From Colocasia esculenta (Eukaryota; Streptophyta; Magnoliopsida; Alismatales; Araceae): a DNA stretch of 64,000 bases. Each line of letters opens with the position of its first letter. The first letter of the stretch is position 1. Under the pieces are notes generated by a model, which made no database searches, was not told the DNA's origin, and was given only the letters and a program-made list of their open reading frames with translations. The translations under genes and the position numbers were made by a program. Below are positions 10,930-22,300 of this stretch, piece by piece. Location: contig CM024753.1 in the NCBI GenBank assembly GCA_014218235.1, forward strand, positions 183,496,348 to 183,560,347, written 5' to 3'.

Positions 10930-11934
10930 GAATCCAGCCTTGAGCAACACGTTTCTGCTCCTGATCTCCCGCCGACGGTCGATGCTAATCCCGGGCTCAC
11001 CCCGGCCATAATGCTGCATATTTTACCCCCTGTGGTGGCCCAAGACACAGCCACCGAGTCCATGTCACCGTCAGGTGATGCTCTCGATATTTCTTTTGAC
11101 GCGCCAGTTCCCCAGCCTTCTCTTGTTTCTGCTGGTGCAGTTGCTGCAGCCTTTTCGCCACTGGCAGTTGCTGCAGCCTTTTCGCCACTGTCACTTGATG
11201 CTACTATCATGGAGACTGATGTTGCCTCTTCAGCAAATAGCGTTACTATTGAAGCTGAGTTGCCTTCTTGCTCTCATAAGGTGGACACGAGTCTATGTGC
11301 AGCTATTGATGATCAAGTAGACTTTCAAGTGCCGCCCTTCACGTCATCTGGGGGCATTCCTTTTCCTGACTCTATGGTCAAGTAGCAACTGTCCGCATTG
11401 TGCTTAATGGTTACTCAAGACCCCTGTCTGAGCTACGAGTACATCAAACCAATCGCTGATAAGATGACAGAGGTGTTGGTTCTCATGGGGTGCCCCTTGA
11501 CCGACTGGATGAAAAGAGACACCCTTTTGCTTAAATATGTAAAGCGGCGCCAATTCCTTTCCCATGAATTGCCCAATCAGTTAGCTACTCTGGAATTGCA
11601 ACGTGCTGAATATGAGGCAGTGTTGGAGCCTCTACAAGCTAGCAGGGAGCGTCACCGGTCTGCCATTGCAAAGCACGATGAAGATTCAAAAGATTTGAAA
11701 GCGAAAATCACCATACTGAGAGCTGAACTGATTGTAGCAGAGGACGAGCTGAGTGGGCTAGCACTCTCTCAAGAACAGGAAGAAGAAGCTCTTCTGTTGG
11801 ATGAAGGGAAACCTGCCTCGACTGAGGAGAAGATAAGAGAGATCCAGTCCCAGAAAAGCCACTTGAAGGAAATGGCATCCTCACCCAATTTGAGCATTCT
11901 ACCTCTAGAAGAACTTTTTAGGGATCTGCAGTAG
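10930..11934 (+). pseudogene. Plus-strand coiled-coil gene of element B (last exon)
   Basis: An open frame follows a plausible acceptor (TTTTAGGTAG, AG at 10928-10929) and runs to TAG at 11932-11934. One in-frame TAG at 11383-11385 breaks it. The N-terminal third is Ser/Pro/Ala-rich and includes a 27-bp tandem duplication at about 11139-11192 coding AVAAAFSPL twice. From 11590 to 11880 the product is a strongly predicted coiled coil (AELIVAEDELSGLALSQEQE). I do not recognise a named domain. Its build resembles the C-terminal halves of the antisense genes in elements A and C. An upstream exon near 10745-10830 is possible but not proven. It runs opposite to the element B integrase. Confidence 0.6.
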
Positions 11935-12083
11935 GTTAGCTTGTGCGCCCTTTGTCCCTTTTTGCCTGTGTATTTCCGAGGCCATGTCTCAATGACATGT
12001 AATACGGCTTACATCAATGAAAAGTGTTCTCTTCTGTTTATTGATGTTCTCCTCGTGCACTTTGTATGCACACATTATTTATG

Positions 12084-12086
<3 letters not shown>
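11935..12086 (+). other. 3' untranslated stretch after the element B gene
   Basis: T-rich then AT-rich DNA directly after the stop codon, with TGTAATAC and CAATGAAAAG-like strings. Consistent with a plant polyadenylation region, but no defined signal is proven. Confidence 0.4.

Positions 12087-12129
<43 letters not shown>
12087..12129. repeat. (AT)n microsatellite
   Basis: About 21 uninterrupted AT units. Confidence 0.98.
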
Positions 12130-12131
<2 letters not shown>

Positions 12132-12345
12132 CATTATCAGATTGAGCGCCCTTTTGGGTTTTCACTTAATTCGACCCCCTCTTGTTTTTGCCTACACGCC
12201 CTTTCAGGTTTTCGTGTAGTGGGGTTCCCGATTTTGCCCATGGTGCCCTTTGCGGGTTTTCACCATGGCCAGACTTTGGTCCTTTTTACCCTTATTCGGT
12301 AGGATAGTCCGAGTAAGTTCGATGAAGCATCTCTATTTTTAGCCT
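12132..12345 (+). repeat. Block with GCGCCCTTTTGGGTTTTC boxes, first copy
   Basis: Three degenerate boxes of the form GCGCCCTTTTGGGTTTTC, ACGCCCTTTCAGGTTTTC and TGCCCTTTGCGGGTTTTC lie about 50-60 bp apart. The block then reads CTTATTCGGTAGGATAGTCC. The whole block matches 61868-62085 in direct orientation. Confidence 0.85.
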
Positions 12346-12380
12346 CTTTCTTTTTTTTTTCTTTTTGCAGGGTCTGGTCT

Positions 12381-12488
12381 TCTTGTAGCTGTATGTTGGT
12401 AGGGTCTTGTGTTGTCTTGTACCCGTCAGGATGATGGGGTTTGGTGTCATCTTGTAGTCGCTGGGATGACAAGGTTTGGTGTTCTCTT
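12381..12488. repeat. 35-bp tandem repeat, left degenerate part, cut by element C
   Basis: About three diverged monomers (for example CCGTCAGGATGATGGGGTTT). The array resumes after element C at 51301 and after element F at 61259. Positions 12484-12488 (CTCTT) are the left target duplication of element C. Confidence 0.75.
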
Positions 12489-13747
12489 TGTAGACGCGAG
12501 ATTTGGCCCATCCCCACGTGATTCCATGGCCCAATAAGGCCCGTTTGACCGTTTGTTGACTTGCCTTGGATGCCATGTAGACGGCAGCATCGACTGCCGC
12601 TGACTTCATGTTGGCAGCAAGCCCCCTGGACACTGACTGTTGTTGGCGTCCACAGATGTGGACGTCTGCATGGGGTTGGCGGCAACATCGTTGGACGTCA
12701 ACCTGGTTCACTTGGTCTGCACAACTACCCCGAGATTCCAGCCCACTAGCGCCATTCTCTCGGCCATGCAACGCATGTAGCCATTCCCAACGGGCATATG
12801 GGCCACCTTGGCACCCCATTGACCCAGTAAAAATCCTACTTGGCCTCTTCTCATTGGTTGGAGCTTTAATACATAGATTGCCACTTGTACAAGTGTGTTT
12901 CTTCACACTTGGGCATCCAAAGCTTCTGAACTCCGACCCTACTATCTATATAACTTACCCTTAGGCCTTCTAAGCAAAGGGGAGAGAGGCTGGACATCCA
13001 CATGCTATCACCTTGAGAGAAGAGAGAAAAAAAGTGCACCCTACCTTCCATCACCTTCTTCTTCTTTCTCTCACCATTTGGGACGTGGAGAAGGGTTCAT
13101 CCCGAGCTGGAGGAGCTTAGCAAGGAGTCAACAACGCCAAACGAGGATCATCACCTCCATTTTCTCCCTCTCCTCCTCTCTCTTTCCCTTTAATTTTGCA
13201 TGTCACACACACCCTCACACACACCCTAGGCACATAGGGCACCCTCCTATACACCTATAAAGGGGTTTCCCAACCAAAAACGGAGGGAAGAAGGGTGGTT
13301 ATAGCACTTGGCCACCCCTCTTCTCATGCCCGTAACCGGTACGGGACTCTCCTTTGGGGCCTTTCTCTTTTCGTTTTGAACATTCACTGCACTTCTTAGA
13401 GTCTAATAGAGTCTTCTTTCTGTGGCAGGAACACTTGTACGAGACCGTGGAGCTCCCCTTCTTTGGCCAGCCGAAGAAGGAGAAGTTGAGGCCCCATCTC
13501 CGTCCGCTACGTGAGGCAACATCACCAACGTGGTCACAACAATTCCTTGGGCACAGGTAAGGCCCTGGAGGTCACAACATCTCCCTTTCCCTTGCTGGTT
13601 TCTTGGTTTTCTCCCCAGTCAACTCAGTCAACCGACGAGTCAACGAGGTCAACCAACAACCCTCCATCGCCAACGAGGGAGCGACGACGTTCGTGAACTA
13701 TAGGATCTCACAGTCCGACGGGAGCCACGGGAAATGCATCGTCCATA
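12489..13747 (+). repeat. Element C 5' LTR
   Basis: 1259 bp, TGTAGACGCGAG to CATCGTCCATA (the 3' copy ends ACA). It matches 50033-51295. In the first 286 bp I count 18 differences, all transitions. GACGTC occurs at 12661 and 12694. Confidence 0.93.
12947..12953 (+). promoter_or_regulatory. LTR TATA box (element C, 5' LTR)
   Basis: TATATAA about 460 bp into the LTR, conserved at 50491-50497 in the 3' LTR. Probable promoter of the genomic RNA. Confidence 0.6.
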
Positions 13748-13756
13748 GCTCTTTTC

Positions 13757-13774
13757 TGGCAATCACGGTGGGAC
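13757..13774 (+). promoter_or_regulatory. Primer-binding site (element C)
   Basis: TGGCAATCACGGTGGGAC begins 9 bp after the LTR. It looks like a mutated form of the TGGCGACTC-type, tRNA-Arg-like site used by Ogre/Tat elements. The match is imperfect. Confidence 0.5.
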
Positions 13775-14369
13775 AAACAGTGCTACTGCGGTCTGAGTCT
13801 GCACCCAGGTAAACGACAAATGCTCCTGCCGTCGACCCAGGTAAGCATCCACCCTTCATGCCGTTTATCTTTGTTTAACGTCCATATATGTTGTCGTCTA
13901 CACACTGTCAGCGTCAGTCGATCATGCCGTCTAACTACTTCTGATGAACTACGCATCCATTGGCTTGCCGTTTACTTCACAGAAGTTTGTTGTCTGTCTG
14001 TTTTGATTTGTTTTTCTTTCCTGTTTGCTTCATGTGTGTTCCTAACGGTCCTCAGTCACTGGGAGGTCCTTGTTCTCTCCTTTTCTAGCCTCCCCTCACG
14101 TTTTAGGATAGCCCCTTCTTGCTTCATAACCTTTTGCTTGGAGATTCCCTCTCAAGTAAATCGGGTTGGCTTCAAGGAGAACTCCATAAGTCCCTAAATT
14201 CCGTGGATTCCCTCACGGTACGGGGCAGGAGGACCTTTACTTTCCTATTTCAGACTGCCTATTCACCGGGGTTTGAGTGAGGAACAAGAGAATTGGCTTT
14301 TTCCCACAAGTCTAATTAACACACAATTCTAATATTTAAAATTTTGGGGACATTGTTTGACAACATTGT
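13775..14369 (+). other. Element C 5' untranslated region
   Basis: No coding motif recognised. CCGTC, GTCGTC and CGTCTA boxes recur from 13820 to 13980, like those in the LTR and near the antisense genes. Confidence 0.5.
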
Positions 14370-16060
14370 TTGGTAGAAACCCAAATTTCTCCTAAAAATA
14401 GTAAAGTTAATCAACTTAACCATTCTAAAATCAGTAGGTTGTGTTTGTTAATGGACTCTTGGTTGAACTCCACCATGACTAACAATCCGGCATTTGAGTA
14501 TGATGACAACATTAATGATGAGTTTGTTGGTATGGTTGACATAAATGTTCAACCCAAGGAATCGTTTCAGTCCTCCTCTCAAGCCGATAATGAGGATAGT
14601 GTGAGTCTTAGGGTCAACCCCACATACGCCCAAGATGTTCAGGAGGACCCCGAATTCTCCAAACTCCTCTCTCGCTATTCGCCCGAGGACATCATCTCAA
14701 TGCTTTCTAAGCATACTGTTCGGGCAGCAGCCTCTCCTTCCCCTCCATCCCCTTCTCCTTTCTACGCTTCTTCATCTAGGCCCTCTCCTAGACCTGTCAC
14801 CCCTTCCCGGGCTCCTATCTCCCCCATTCCCATTCCCATCTCCACTCCTCTTCCTCCCACTCCTTTAGCCACCCCTGTTCCTCCTCTTACTCCTTTACCT
14901 CCTTCTACCCCAACTCCTCCTCCTGTCTATCCATCTTATGCTCAGCCCTCGCCTCCCGCTCAATCCGAATCCATTTCCCGATCGGAGATGGAGGGTCTTA
15001 TTAGGAAGCTCTTGGCTGAATCTCTGTCTCTTTCTAAGCCTCATTCCCTTCAGAATTACTGCAAGCTCCCAACGCCTACTTTCCCCTGGGTTTCAAGGCC
15101 CCGAAATACCGCAAGTATGACGGGACCTCCGACCCTCAATATCACCTCGCTGGCTTTACCATGGATTCCCATCGGTGGCTCTACGATCGGGTCCTCTTAG
15201 TTCACATCTTCCAACAATCGTTAGAAGGGGAAACTTTGAGGTGGTTCACCTCCTTACCCGCATCAGATCTTATTCATTTCGACATAGTCTCCGAACGCTT
15301 CATCTCCCATTTCTTCTACATGGCCACTCAAGTCCCTACACTTTCCGACTTGGTGGCAGAGAAGATGAGGCCGGACGAAGACTTTGTTACTTTTGCCAAC
15401 CGTTGGAGATCCATGGCTTCGAGAGCCGATGTCACCATCCTGGAGTCTCAAGCCATCATTATGATTGTCAACAATACCACTTCTCAGCTCAAATCCATTT
15501 TGATGCTAAGTGAGTTCCCCTCATTTGCGCATCTTTATAATCAAGCTAGGGTGGTTCAGAATCAAATCAAGGACTCCTCTCTCCCACATTTCTTTGAAGG
15601 GAAGCCCAAGGGACGTAAGGCTCCCGCGGCACCTACCACCGAGGGGGTGACCGTCAACAAGTTCGTCAGTGCTTGCAGTCAACCATTGAGGCCTCCCAAC
15701 AAGTCCTCTAATCCTCCTCCTAACCCTCCTTATAATCCTCACCAGTTCCTATCACACCCCTCCAAGCCTTATTCTGTTGTTCCTCCTCCTTCTGGCTACA
15801 CCCGTCCTGGTCCTAAAAGGTCTCACTACCCTCTTCTGCCTGAGACCCTCGAGGACGTATTCTTCACCCTCATGTCCAGTGACGCTATCCGACTCCCCCC
15901 ACAAAGGGAAAGCATTAATCCGAGGGTGGATACTTCAAAATACTGTCCTTATCATAGGGCTCCCGGTCATGATATCAACAATTGCTTCACCTTCCGTGAC
16001 TGGGTGTACGACATGAACGACCAGGGTAGGATTAACTGGGAGGATGTCAAGGTGCCATAG
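14370..16060 (+). pseudogene. gag: Tat gag (element C)
   Basis: Structural capsid gene. The first frame (14370-15080; likely true start near 14451) gives an acidic N-terminus and a long Pro/Ser-rich stretch. A frameshift near 15070-15080 leads to the capsid core in another frame (from about 15080 to 16060). That core carries the retrotransposon gag pattern (YDRVLLVHIFQQSLEGETL, then FANRWRSMASRA). It ends in a zinc-knuckle-like CPYHRAPGHDINNC typical of Tat gag. A TAG at 16058-16060 and a frame change close this part. With D removed it is followed by protease and RT as one polyprotein. Confidence 0.85.
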
Positions 16061-17856
16061 CCAAGTCTAGGTACACCAAAAGGGATCTGAGTATTGTCCA
16101 AAACCCTCTCCCCAACTACCAAAGCAACAATCCCTCTTCCTCTAAGTCCCAGGAAAATGTCCACACCATGACACATTCGGAATCTCGGGTAGTGAGGAGA
16201 AAGCAATAATGGGGGGTAGAAGGTTTTGAGGAGTGGTACCCGTGTCCCTCCGTAGAGTCTCAAGAGCCCTCCACGACCATAGATGCCATTTTAGAAGAGC
16301 GGCCTTTAGTTCTTATCCGACCTATACGTCAGGAGGCCTGCCCTTCCATTCCTGTTTCCCATGTCTTTGAGTCGTCTACTCCCGGAACCAGACCTCTCCA
16401 GCTCATTCTCCCTAAGTCTCAGGAAGATGTTCATGTCACACTTAGGAACCGGATTGTTCCTCCACCCCCGCGACCATCTCAATATGAGGAGGATAATGGA
16501 CCTCCACCCCCTGCCGGCACCGAATATGACATTCTGCAACACTTAGATAAGACTCCCGCAAGGGTGTCTATTTTGGAATTGATTCGGAGATCGCCGTCTC
16601 ATCAGTCCACCCTCCTCCAATTCCTCCAGAAAATCATGGTCAATGATGACCTTCCTCATGGTGGGGTCACTAATGCTATCCTCTCCCTCACCTACGGACC
16701 ATCAATCTCCTTCTCGGACAAAGATCTTGTTGCTCCTGAGTGTCGTTCACTTCCTCTCTGTCTTACCATTAACCTCAACGGGGTTTCGGTGGACTCCACC
16801 CTCATTGACATTGGGGCATCCATCAATGTGTGTCCGATGAAGACCCTCAAGTAATTGGGCTTGGGAGAGGACAATCTGGAGAAAATCTGCTCCACTATTG
16901 CTGCCTACGACAATTCCAAAAGGGTTGCCAAAGGTAAGATAGCTCTTCAGCTCGAGATAGGACCCATCACTATGTCCTCCGAGTTTCTAGTTTTAGATGT
17001 CGACCCGGCTTACAAGGCCATCCTTGGTCGTCCTTGGCTAGAGCAAACCCTAGGGGTCCCTTCCACCGCCCACCAATGTTTCAAATTTCCTTTCAATGGG
17101 CGGGTCATTAAAATCAAGAGCATTCCTAACTTGGAAACTCTCAACTCTATCACTTCAGAGCAGATGCCACATTTGTTCATTCCGGACAAGGGGAAGAATC
17201 CAGTCATGTCCATCTTTGACTTCCCCTTACATTGTGATCTCAACAAACCTCCCTTTCCACGCGAAGAACTAGAGCATATCCCATGTCCCCAAGGGAAAGG
17301 TTGGGAAGTGATGGCCAAGATCGGCTACATACATGGCCGAGGATTGGGTAGGAGCGAGCAGGGTCCTATCCGTAGTGTGCAGACGAGAATGTTGCTAGAT
17401 AGGGCTGGTTTAGGTTTTCATCCGGACCCCATTCATCTAGATCCTTTCATCCCCTATCAACCCCTTACTTGGACCCTGAAGGAGCATTTCATTCAGGGGC
17501 CCCTCCAACTAGGAACTCGGGAACTTGTGGTAGAGGAGCTGTCCGACTCCGAGAGCGAGGAAGGAGAGGAAGTTGCTGAAATCGAAGAAGTCTGCGAAGA
17601 CTTCGGCCTTCTTTCGCTCTTTGGTTCTGACTCTCCTTCCTCTCCCTCCTCATCACCCTCATCTCCTTCATCTCTTTCACAATCTCCCGCCACTGAGATG
17701 TGCCCGGCACCTCACTCTCCTCCTTCATCCATGTCTTCCTCTCTTCTTTCTTCCCTTATCCTTCCTCCATCCCTCACATGGCCAATCGGTGTATCATTGA
17801 GTCAACAACTCATGGTTTTGAGACTTAACTCCAAAAAAAAAAAACGCCGATTTTGA
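16061..17856 (+). pseudogene. Tat protease with G-patch domain (element C)
   Basis: One frame with TAA at 16207 and TAA at 16852. The retropepsin-like region is near 16740-17050 (LTINLNGVSVDSTLIDIGAS). The catalytic D-S/T-G triad reads D-I-G, so the enzyme would be inactive. After it comes ILGRPWL, a common retropepsin flank. At 17290-17390 there is a G-patch (GKGWEVMAKIGYIHGRGLG), an RNA-associated motif known in some Tat elements. The C-terminus is acidic then Ser/Pro-rich and ends beside an A13 run at about 17832 that may have caused a frame loss. Confidence 0.85.
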
Positions 17857-18355
17857 AAGGTGGGAGTGCGAGGTTTCCATCGAGCACCCTTCCAGCCTAA
17901 ATTCCCGCTCCTGCCCCTCTGGGGGAACTTCCCCTGTACATAGTTTTGTACATGGCAGTCCTGTACATAGTGGTCTAGGTTCTAGTTTAAAGTCGGGTTT
18001 AGAGTCTAGCCTAGAGTCAGGACTAAGTCTAGAAGAGTCTAGTTCCTCTCAGCCATGTGTTCGTAAGGAGAAGGGTAGGCAAGTTCCTACCCATTATGTC
18101 ATGGCCTTGGCTGAGAAATATGTTAAGTTAAGTCAAGTCCCAGAATTTTTTGAGGAGCCTGCCCTTGTAGAGTCTGATTTTGAAGAAGGTGACTCTGCAG
18201 ATGATGGTTTAGGAGTTTATCTGCTAGATTTTGATGAGAAGGGTGAGTCGGGAGATCTTGGGTCAGAAGAAGAGGACCCAGTGAGCTCCTATGTGGATGG
18301 CACAAAGAGGTTCGACGAGCCAACCATGGCTGCGGATGAACCAACTAAAGAGGTC
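17857..18355 (+). pseudogene. Element C acidic linker before RT, cut by element D
   Basis: After several stops an open frame (18101-18355) codes a very acidic segment (LVESDFEEGDSADDGLGVYL). It joins in frame, across the element D insertion and its AGGTC duplication, to the RT part at 39403. It has no recognised domain of its own. Confidence 0.7.
18351..18355. repeat. Target-site duplication AGGTC, left copy (element D)
   Basis: AGGTC before the TGTAACA terminus at 18356; identical to 39403-39407. Confidence 0.95.
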
Positions 18356-20651
18356 TGTAACACCCCGGCCCCCTTGGGCCCTTGACCCCGTCCTCTGGGT
18401 CGCGGCAGGGTGACTGTCGCGACGTGGTTCCGATCGCGTCAAGTTCTGGTTCTGTTTGGGATTGCGACAGGGGGTATGTCGCCTTCTTGAAGATGACATA
18501 CCCACTGTCGCCTTCTGGTTTGATGGATGGCGCCATGGGGTATGTCGCCTTCCCATCGCGTCGCCCCAGACCCAGTCTGACAGATGTGACAGGTGTCCTT
18601 TGTGTCAGTACGGCTCTGGCGGTGTCGGGTGAACGCGACAAGATGGCTGTTGCCTTCACTTTTTCGAATTATGAGATTTGACCGTTGTCAGTGGGTTGCG
18701 ACGGGTGGGTGTGTCGCCTTCTGGTTCCCAAGGCGACACAAGGTATGTCGCCTTCTCAGAACCGCGGGCTTAAAGCCCGGGCGCCCGAGCCCCTTCCCCC
18801 TCTTTCGCACTTCTCTTTTCCCCTCTCTTTCTCTCGCCCTCTCGGAGTTTTCCGGTGATTTCGGGGTGCCTCCCTCGTGTTGAGGCGGCCGTGCTGAGGA
18901 GGGTGTCGCTCCGTTTGTGCAGGGGTCGTGTTCGTGCCGTGCGGTGCGAGGAGGAGACGTTTCTACCTACGAGAAGGCCCCGACGGGTTCGTTCTTCGCG
19001 TGGAGGTAGGGACTCTTGATCCTCTCGCCCTAAGCATGCTCCCTTTCCCCTCTAAAGCGTGTTTTCCTTGTGGTTTGGGGGTTGGGAGTGTGAGAACTCC
19101 ATGCTCGTGTGAGTGAGGTTTTCCTCCGAGCGTAGAAACCATGTTCTTGGGGTGTTCGAGGGTGGTTTGTGTGTTTAATGGCTTTCTAGCATGATAAGCA
19201 TGCTCCCCTCCCTCGCCGTGTAGTGTTTCTCCCGTTTCGGGGAGGTTCCTGGAGAGAGTGCTCCCGGAACCCCCGTCTGGCATGAAGGCGACATAGGCCA
19301 TGTCGCTACCTGACTGGTAAGGCGACACCTTGGGTGTCGCAACCAGGGTTGCGACAGGGCCTATGTCGCATTCAGGATGCGACAGGGCCTATGTCGCATT
19401 GAGAAGGCGACAGGGCCTATGTCGCCTTCTCAGCCCAGAGGCAGGTTGTGCTTCCGCCGCTTCCCTTTTCACTTTACTGTACCCGTGGCACCTGTGCTAG
19501 TTCCCTAGTATGGTCTCACACTAGTCGTTCGCCCGGTGCGCGGCACTTGAGGGCTTGTCCCGTGCCAGAGGTTGTTACCGTTACCTGGGACCCCCGTCCT
19601 CGGGAGCCTATTGAGGGAGTACTCCGGGCTACGAGTGTGTTCGAGTTGGCAGCCACTAGGCGGACTCTGGAGCTGAGGGTAAAACGGTGGTTAGGACAGT
19701 GGCGTGTGAGTCGCTTGCAGAGCTCTCGTGGTTGGTCTGGGACGCCGAGGACAGTTTGGAGTTCTACCCGGCATAGGCCAGCCAGTCCTTCTTCTCACTG
19801 CCTCGCTCCTTACGGCCCCGGAACCGTTTGGAGAGGTCAGGCGTAGGACCGTAGTCCGGCCAGACTGCGACGGTTATTGTTGTTGTACTTGTGTCCTTCC
19901 TCGCTCTGACGAGACGCGAGGGCCAGGACCTAGGTCGAGGATAAGACGTCTGTGGACACACCTGATCGTCTGACTAGTGGTGTTGTTCCCGTAGCTAGTG
20001 TTCCTTGTCCAGGCGGAGTTCCCTCCGTCTGTGTTTTACTAGCCGTGTGGTGGTCACGACGAGCAGTCGTACGGGGTTTTCGACCGAGAGTACTTTCCGT
20101 ACTGTGTTAGCTTTAGCTTCGCTTCCGCACTTCCTTTTGTAGGTAGAAAGATATCAACTGCCGTCTTTCCTTTATTAATAGTTGTATATGTTCCTATGCC
20201 TGTTTATAGCCAGTAGGAGATTGGTAGTCCCTACTGAGCTTCTGTTGTGAAGCTCATCCCTCTGTTTTCCAGGTGAGTCTTCCCAACAGCGGCAGGGTGC
20301 GCGTCGGGCGGAGGAGACGGGGCGGTAGTCTTGGTCCCCGTAGCTAGCAGTGGTTCCCTCTCTCAGTGTACGTCACCCTCGGGCTATGCCCCTAAGGGAC
20401 TTGTCTCTCCCCTTTCCTTACTTGTACTACTGTGCGTGTGTTGGGACTGTACTTAGAGCGGTACGCAGCGGTCTCGCTTTACTTTCATGTTTCCGCTTGT
20501 ACGCTTCTAGCTTAGCAGTTGACGTTTACTTCCGTTACATATCCTATCAGACGCGTGTTATAGCCCTTCCGGGTCCCCCTGGTCTGTGGGCGGCGACCGC
20601 GAAAATCGGGTCCTCGGCGTGGGCCGGGGGTTGAGTTCTCGGGTCGTTACA
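18356..20651 (+). repeat. Element D 5' LTR
   Basis: 2296 bp. About twenty GCGACA or TGTCGC hexamers lie between 18417 and 19430. Relative to the 3' LTR it lacks a 29-bp stretch between two TATGTCGCCTTC copies (near 18553). Confidence 0.93.
19401..19431. repeat. Inverted repeat in element D LTR
   Basis: GAGAAGGCGACA, seven-base loop, TGTCGCCTTCTC: perfect 12-bp arms. Similar imperfect palindromes are at 19283-19303 and, in the 3' LTR, at 37280-37307. Confidence 0.9.
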
Positions 20652-20653
20652 GT

Positions 20654-20665
20654 TGGTATCAGAGC
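20654..20665 (+). promoter_or_regulatory. Primer-binding site (element D)
   Basis: TGGTATCAGAGC two bases after the 5' LTR, the standard initiator tRNA-Met primer site of plant retrotransposons. Confidence 0.95.
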
Positions 20666-20788
20666 TTGGTTTGACAGGACTTGTAGTGGATCTAAACTGC
20701 AACAGTAAGTCCCAACAATAGTACAAGTACACTGCTAGCCGCCCGAGAGGTATTTATAACCTTTGTCAGTTGTGTTGCCGTGTAGGTC

Positions 20789-22300
20789 ATGGCTCCACGT
20801 AGGCGCAGTCAGGCTAGGCAGCTGGTTGAGCAGCAGGATGAGTCCGACATGCCCGCTCAGGGGCAGGTTCAGGAGGAGGTGTCTGTGGAGGAGTCAGTGG
20901 CACAGCCTCAGGGTGCACAGGCAGCAGCAGCAGAGGCAGCGGTAGTAGGTGGGCAGCTGCAGCAGGAGTACCACCCTCAGCCTCAGCAGTATGCAGACTG
21001 GTTTCCCATGGCCGAGCAGTTCTTCAGAGCTATGTACCAGGGAGCGTGGCAGCCCGGGAAGGCAGCAGCAGGTGGTCAGTTTCCAGTACCTCCCCCAGCC
21101 GTACCAGAGCAGCAGGAGGTGGAGCCAGAGGTGGAGCAGCTAGTCCGCCAGCAGCAGTCAGGTACTGAGAGTACCCGGTCCGGTCAGCGGAGGGCAGCGG
21201 TGTCGGAGGCAAGGACCGCTCTCCTTGAGAGGTTCCTGCGTCTTCGCCCACCGATTTTCCACGGTGAGTATGATCCAGATAAGGCAGAGAGCTGGACCCA
21301 TGAGTTGGAGCGCATCTTCGAGACTATGGAGTGCACTGAGGAGGACCAGGTTCGTTTGGCAGTATACCAGCTCAAGGGAGCAGCCCATGAGTGGTGGAGA
21401 GTTCAGAGGCAGACTCACTTCCAGGGGCAGCGGTTGGACCAGATCTCTTGGCAGCAGTTTTTAGAGGTCTTCCACGGCGAGTACTTCCCCGACTATGCTT
21501 GACGTGAGAGACGGGACCAGTTCCACGAGTTGGTGCAGGGCGACCTCACAGTTTCTCAGTACCACCAGAGGTTCGTCCGGTTGTTGAGGCATGTGCCTCA
21601 TGTAGCAGGCAGTGACCAGGCTTGTGCCGAGAGGTTTATAGCAGGGCTGAGACCAGACCTGAGGTGGGGTGTGACGGCACACATGTGTACCACCTTGGGA
21701 GAGGCCGTGGCGAAGGCCACCGCCTTGGATAGGGAGGCTTGGCAGCCTCAGCAGCAGCATCAGCTGCAGGGAGGAGCCTCTTCCAGGTCCTCGCCGTACC
21801 AGCGTCCAGCAGGCAGCCGCGGTAGTGCGACTTCCTCTTCCTCAGGCTCGGGCAGTTCCGGTGGCTTTGGAATTCGCTCGCAGTTCAGGAAGTTGTCTAC
21901 TCGCGGGGGTGGACGGAGCCATCAGCAGAGGCGTCAGTCTAGGTTTGCAGAGCAGTCAGTATAGCAGGGTGCTGAGCAGGGCAGTCAGGAGCCAGTGTGC
22001 TACACTTGTAGCTTGCCAGGCCACTTTAGGAGGGATTGACCTAGGGGGTAAGCTCCGCAGCAGCAGCCACCAGTGCAGTACGCGCAGCAGCCACCTCAGT
22101 ACCAGTACCCTCCCCAGCAGCAGGCACCGCGTCAGCAGTAGGTCCAACAGTTCCCGCAGCCGCAGCAGTACCAGCCGTACCAGCAGCAACAGTAGCAGTT
22201 TCCTCAGCACCAGCAGCCGCCGCAGCAGCAGCCCCAGTAGGCGCCGCAGCGTGGATGTGGTCGTGGTCGCGTGATGGCGCTCACCCGGGAGTAGGCAGAG
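20789..22300 (+). pseudogene. gag: Tekay/Del gag with Q-rich linker and broken zinc knuckle (element D)
   Basis: Start ATG at 20789 (MAPRRRSQARQ). The frame stays open to 21499, then is cut by TGA 21500, TAG 21962, TGA 22037, TAA 22049 and TAGs at 22139, 22193, 22238 and 22292. All are in one frame, so the reading frame itself is kept. A Gln-rich N-terminus is followed by the gag core at 21200-21720 (ARTALLERFLRLRPPIFHG, MECTEEDQVRLAVYQLKGAA). The zinc knuckle CYTCSLPGHFRRD at 22000-22040 has lost its last Cys to TGA. Most TAG codons stand among CAG codons, consistent with C-to-T changes. Confidence 0.9.

Noticed and set aside
14370..14460. ATG at 14370 as the certain gag start of element C
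   Set aside because: The first 27 codons are AT-rich and unlike gag; the ATG near 14451 is equally or more likely, so the start is left open.
22140..22274. Ser-rich frames near 21825-22274 in element D as a separate gene
   Set aside because: They are alternative frames of the CAG-rich gag linker.
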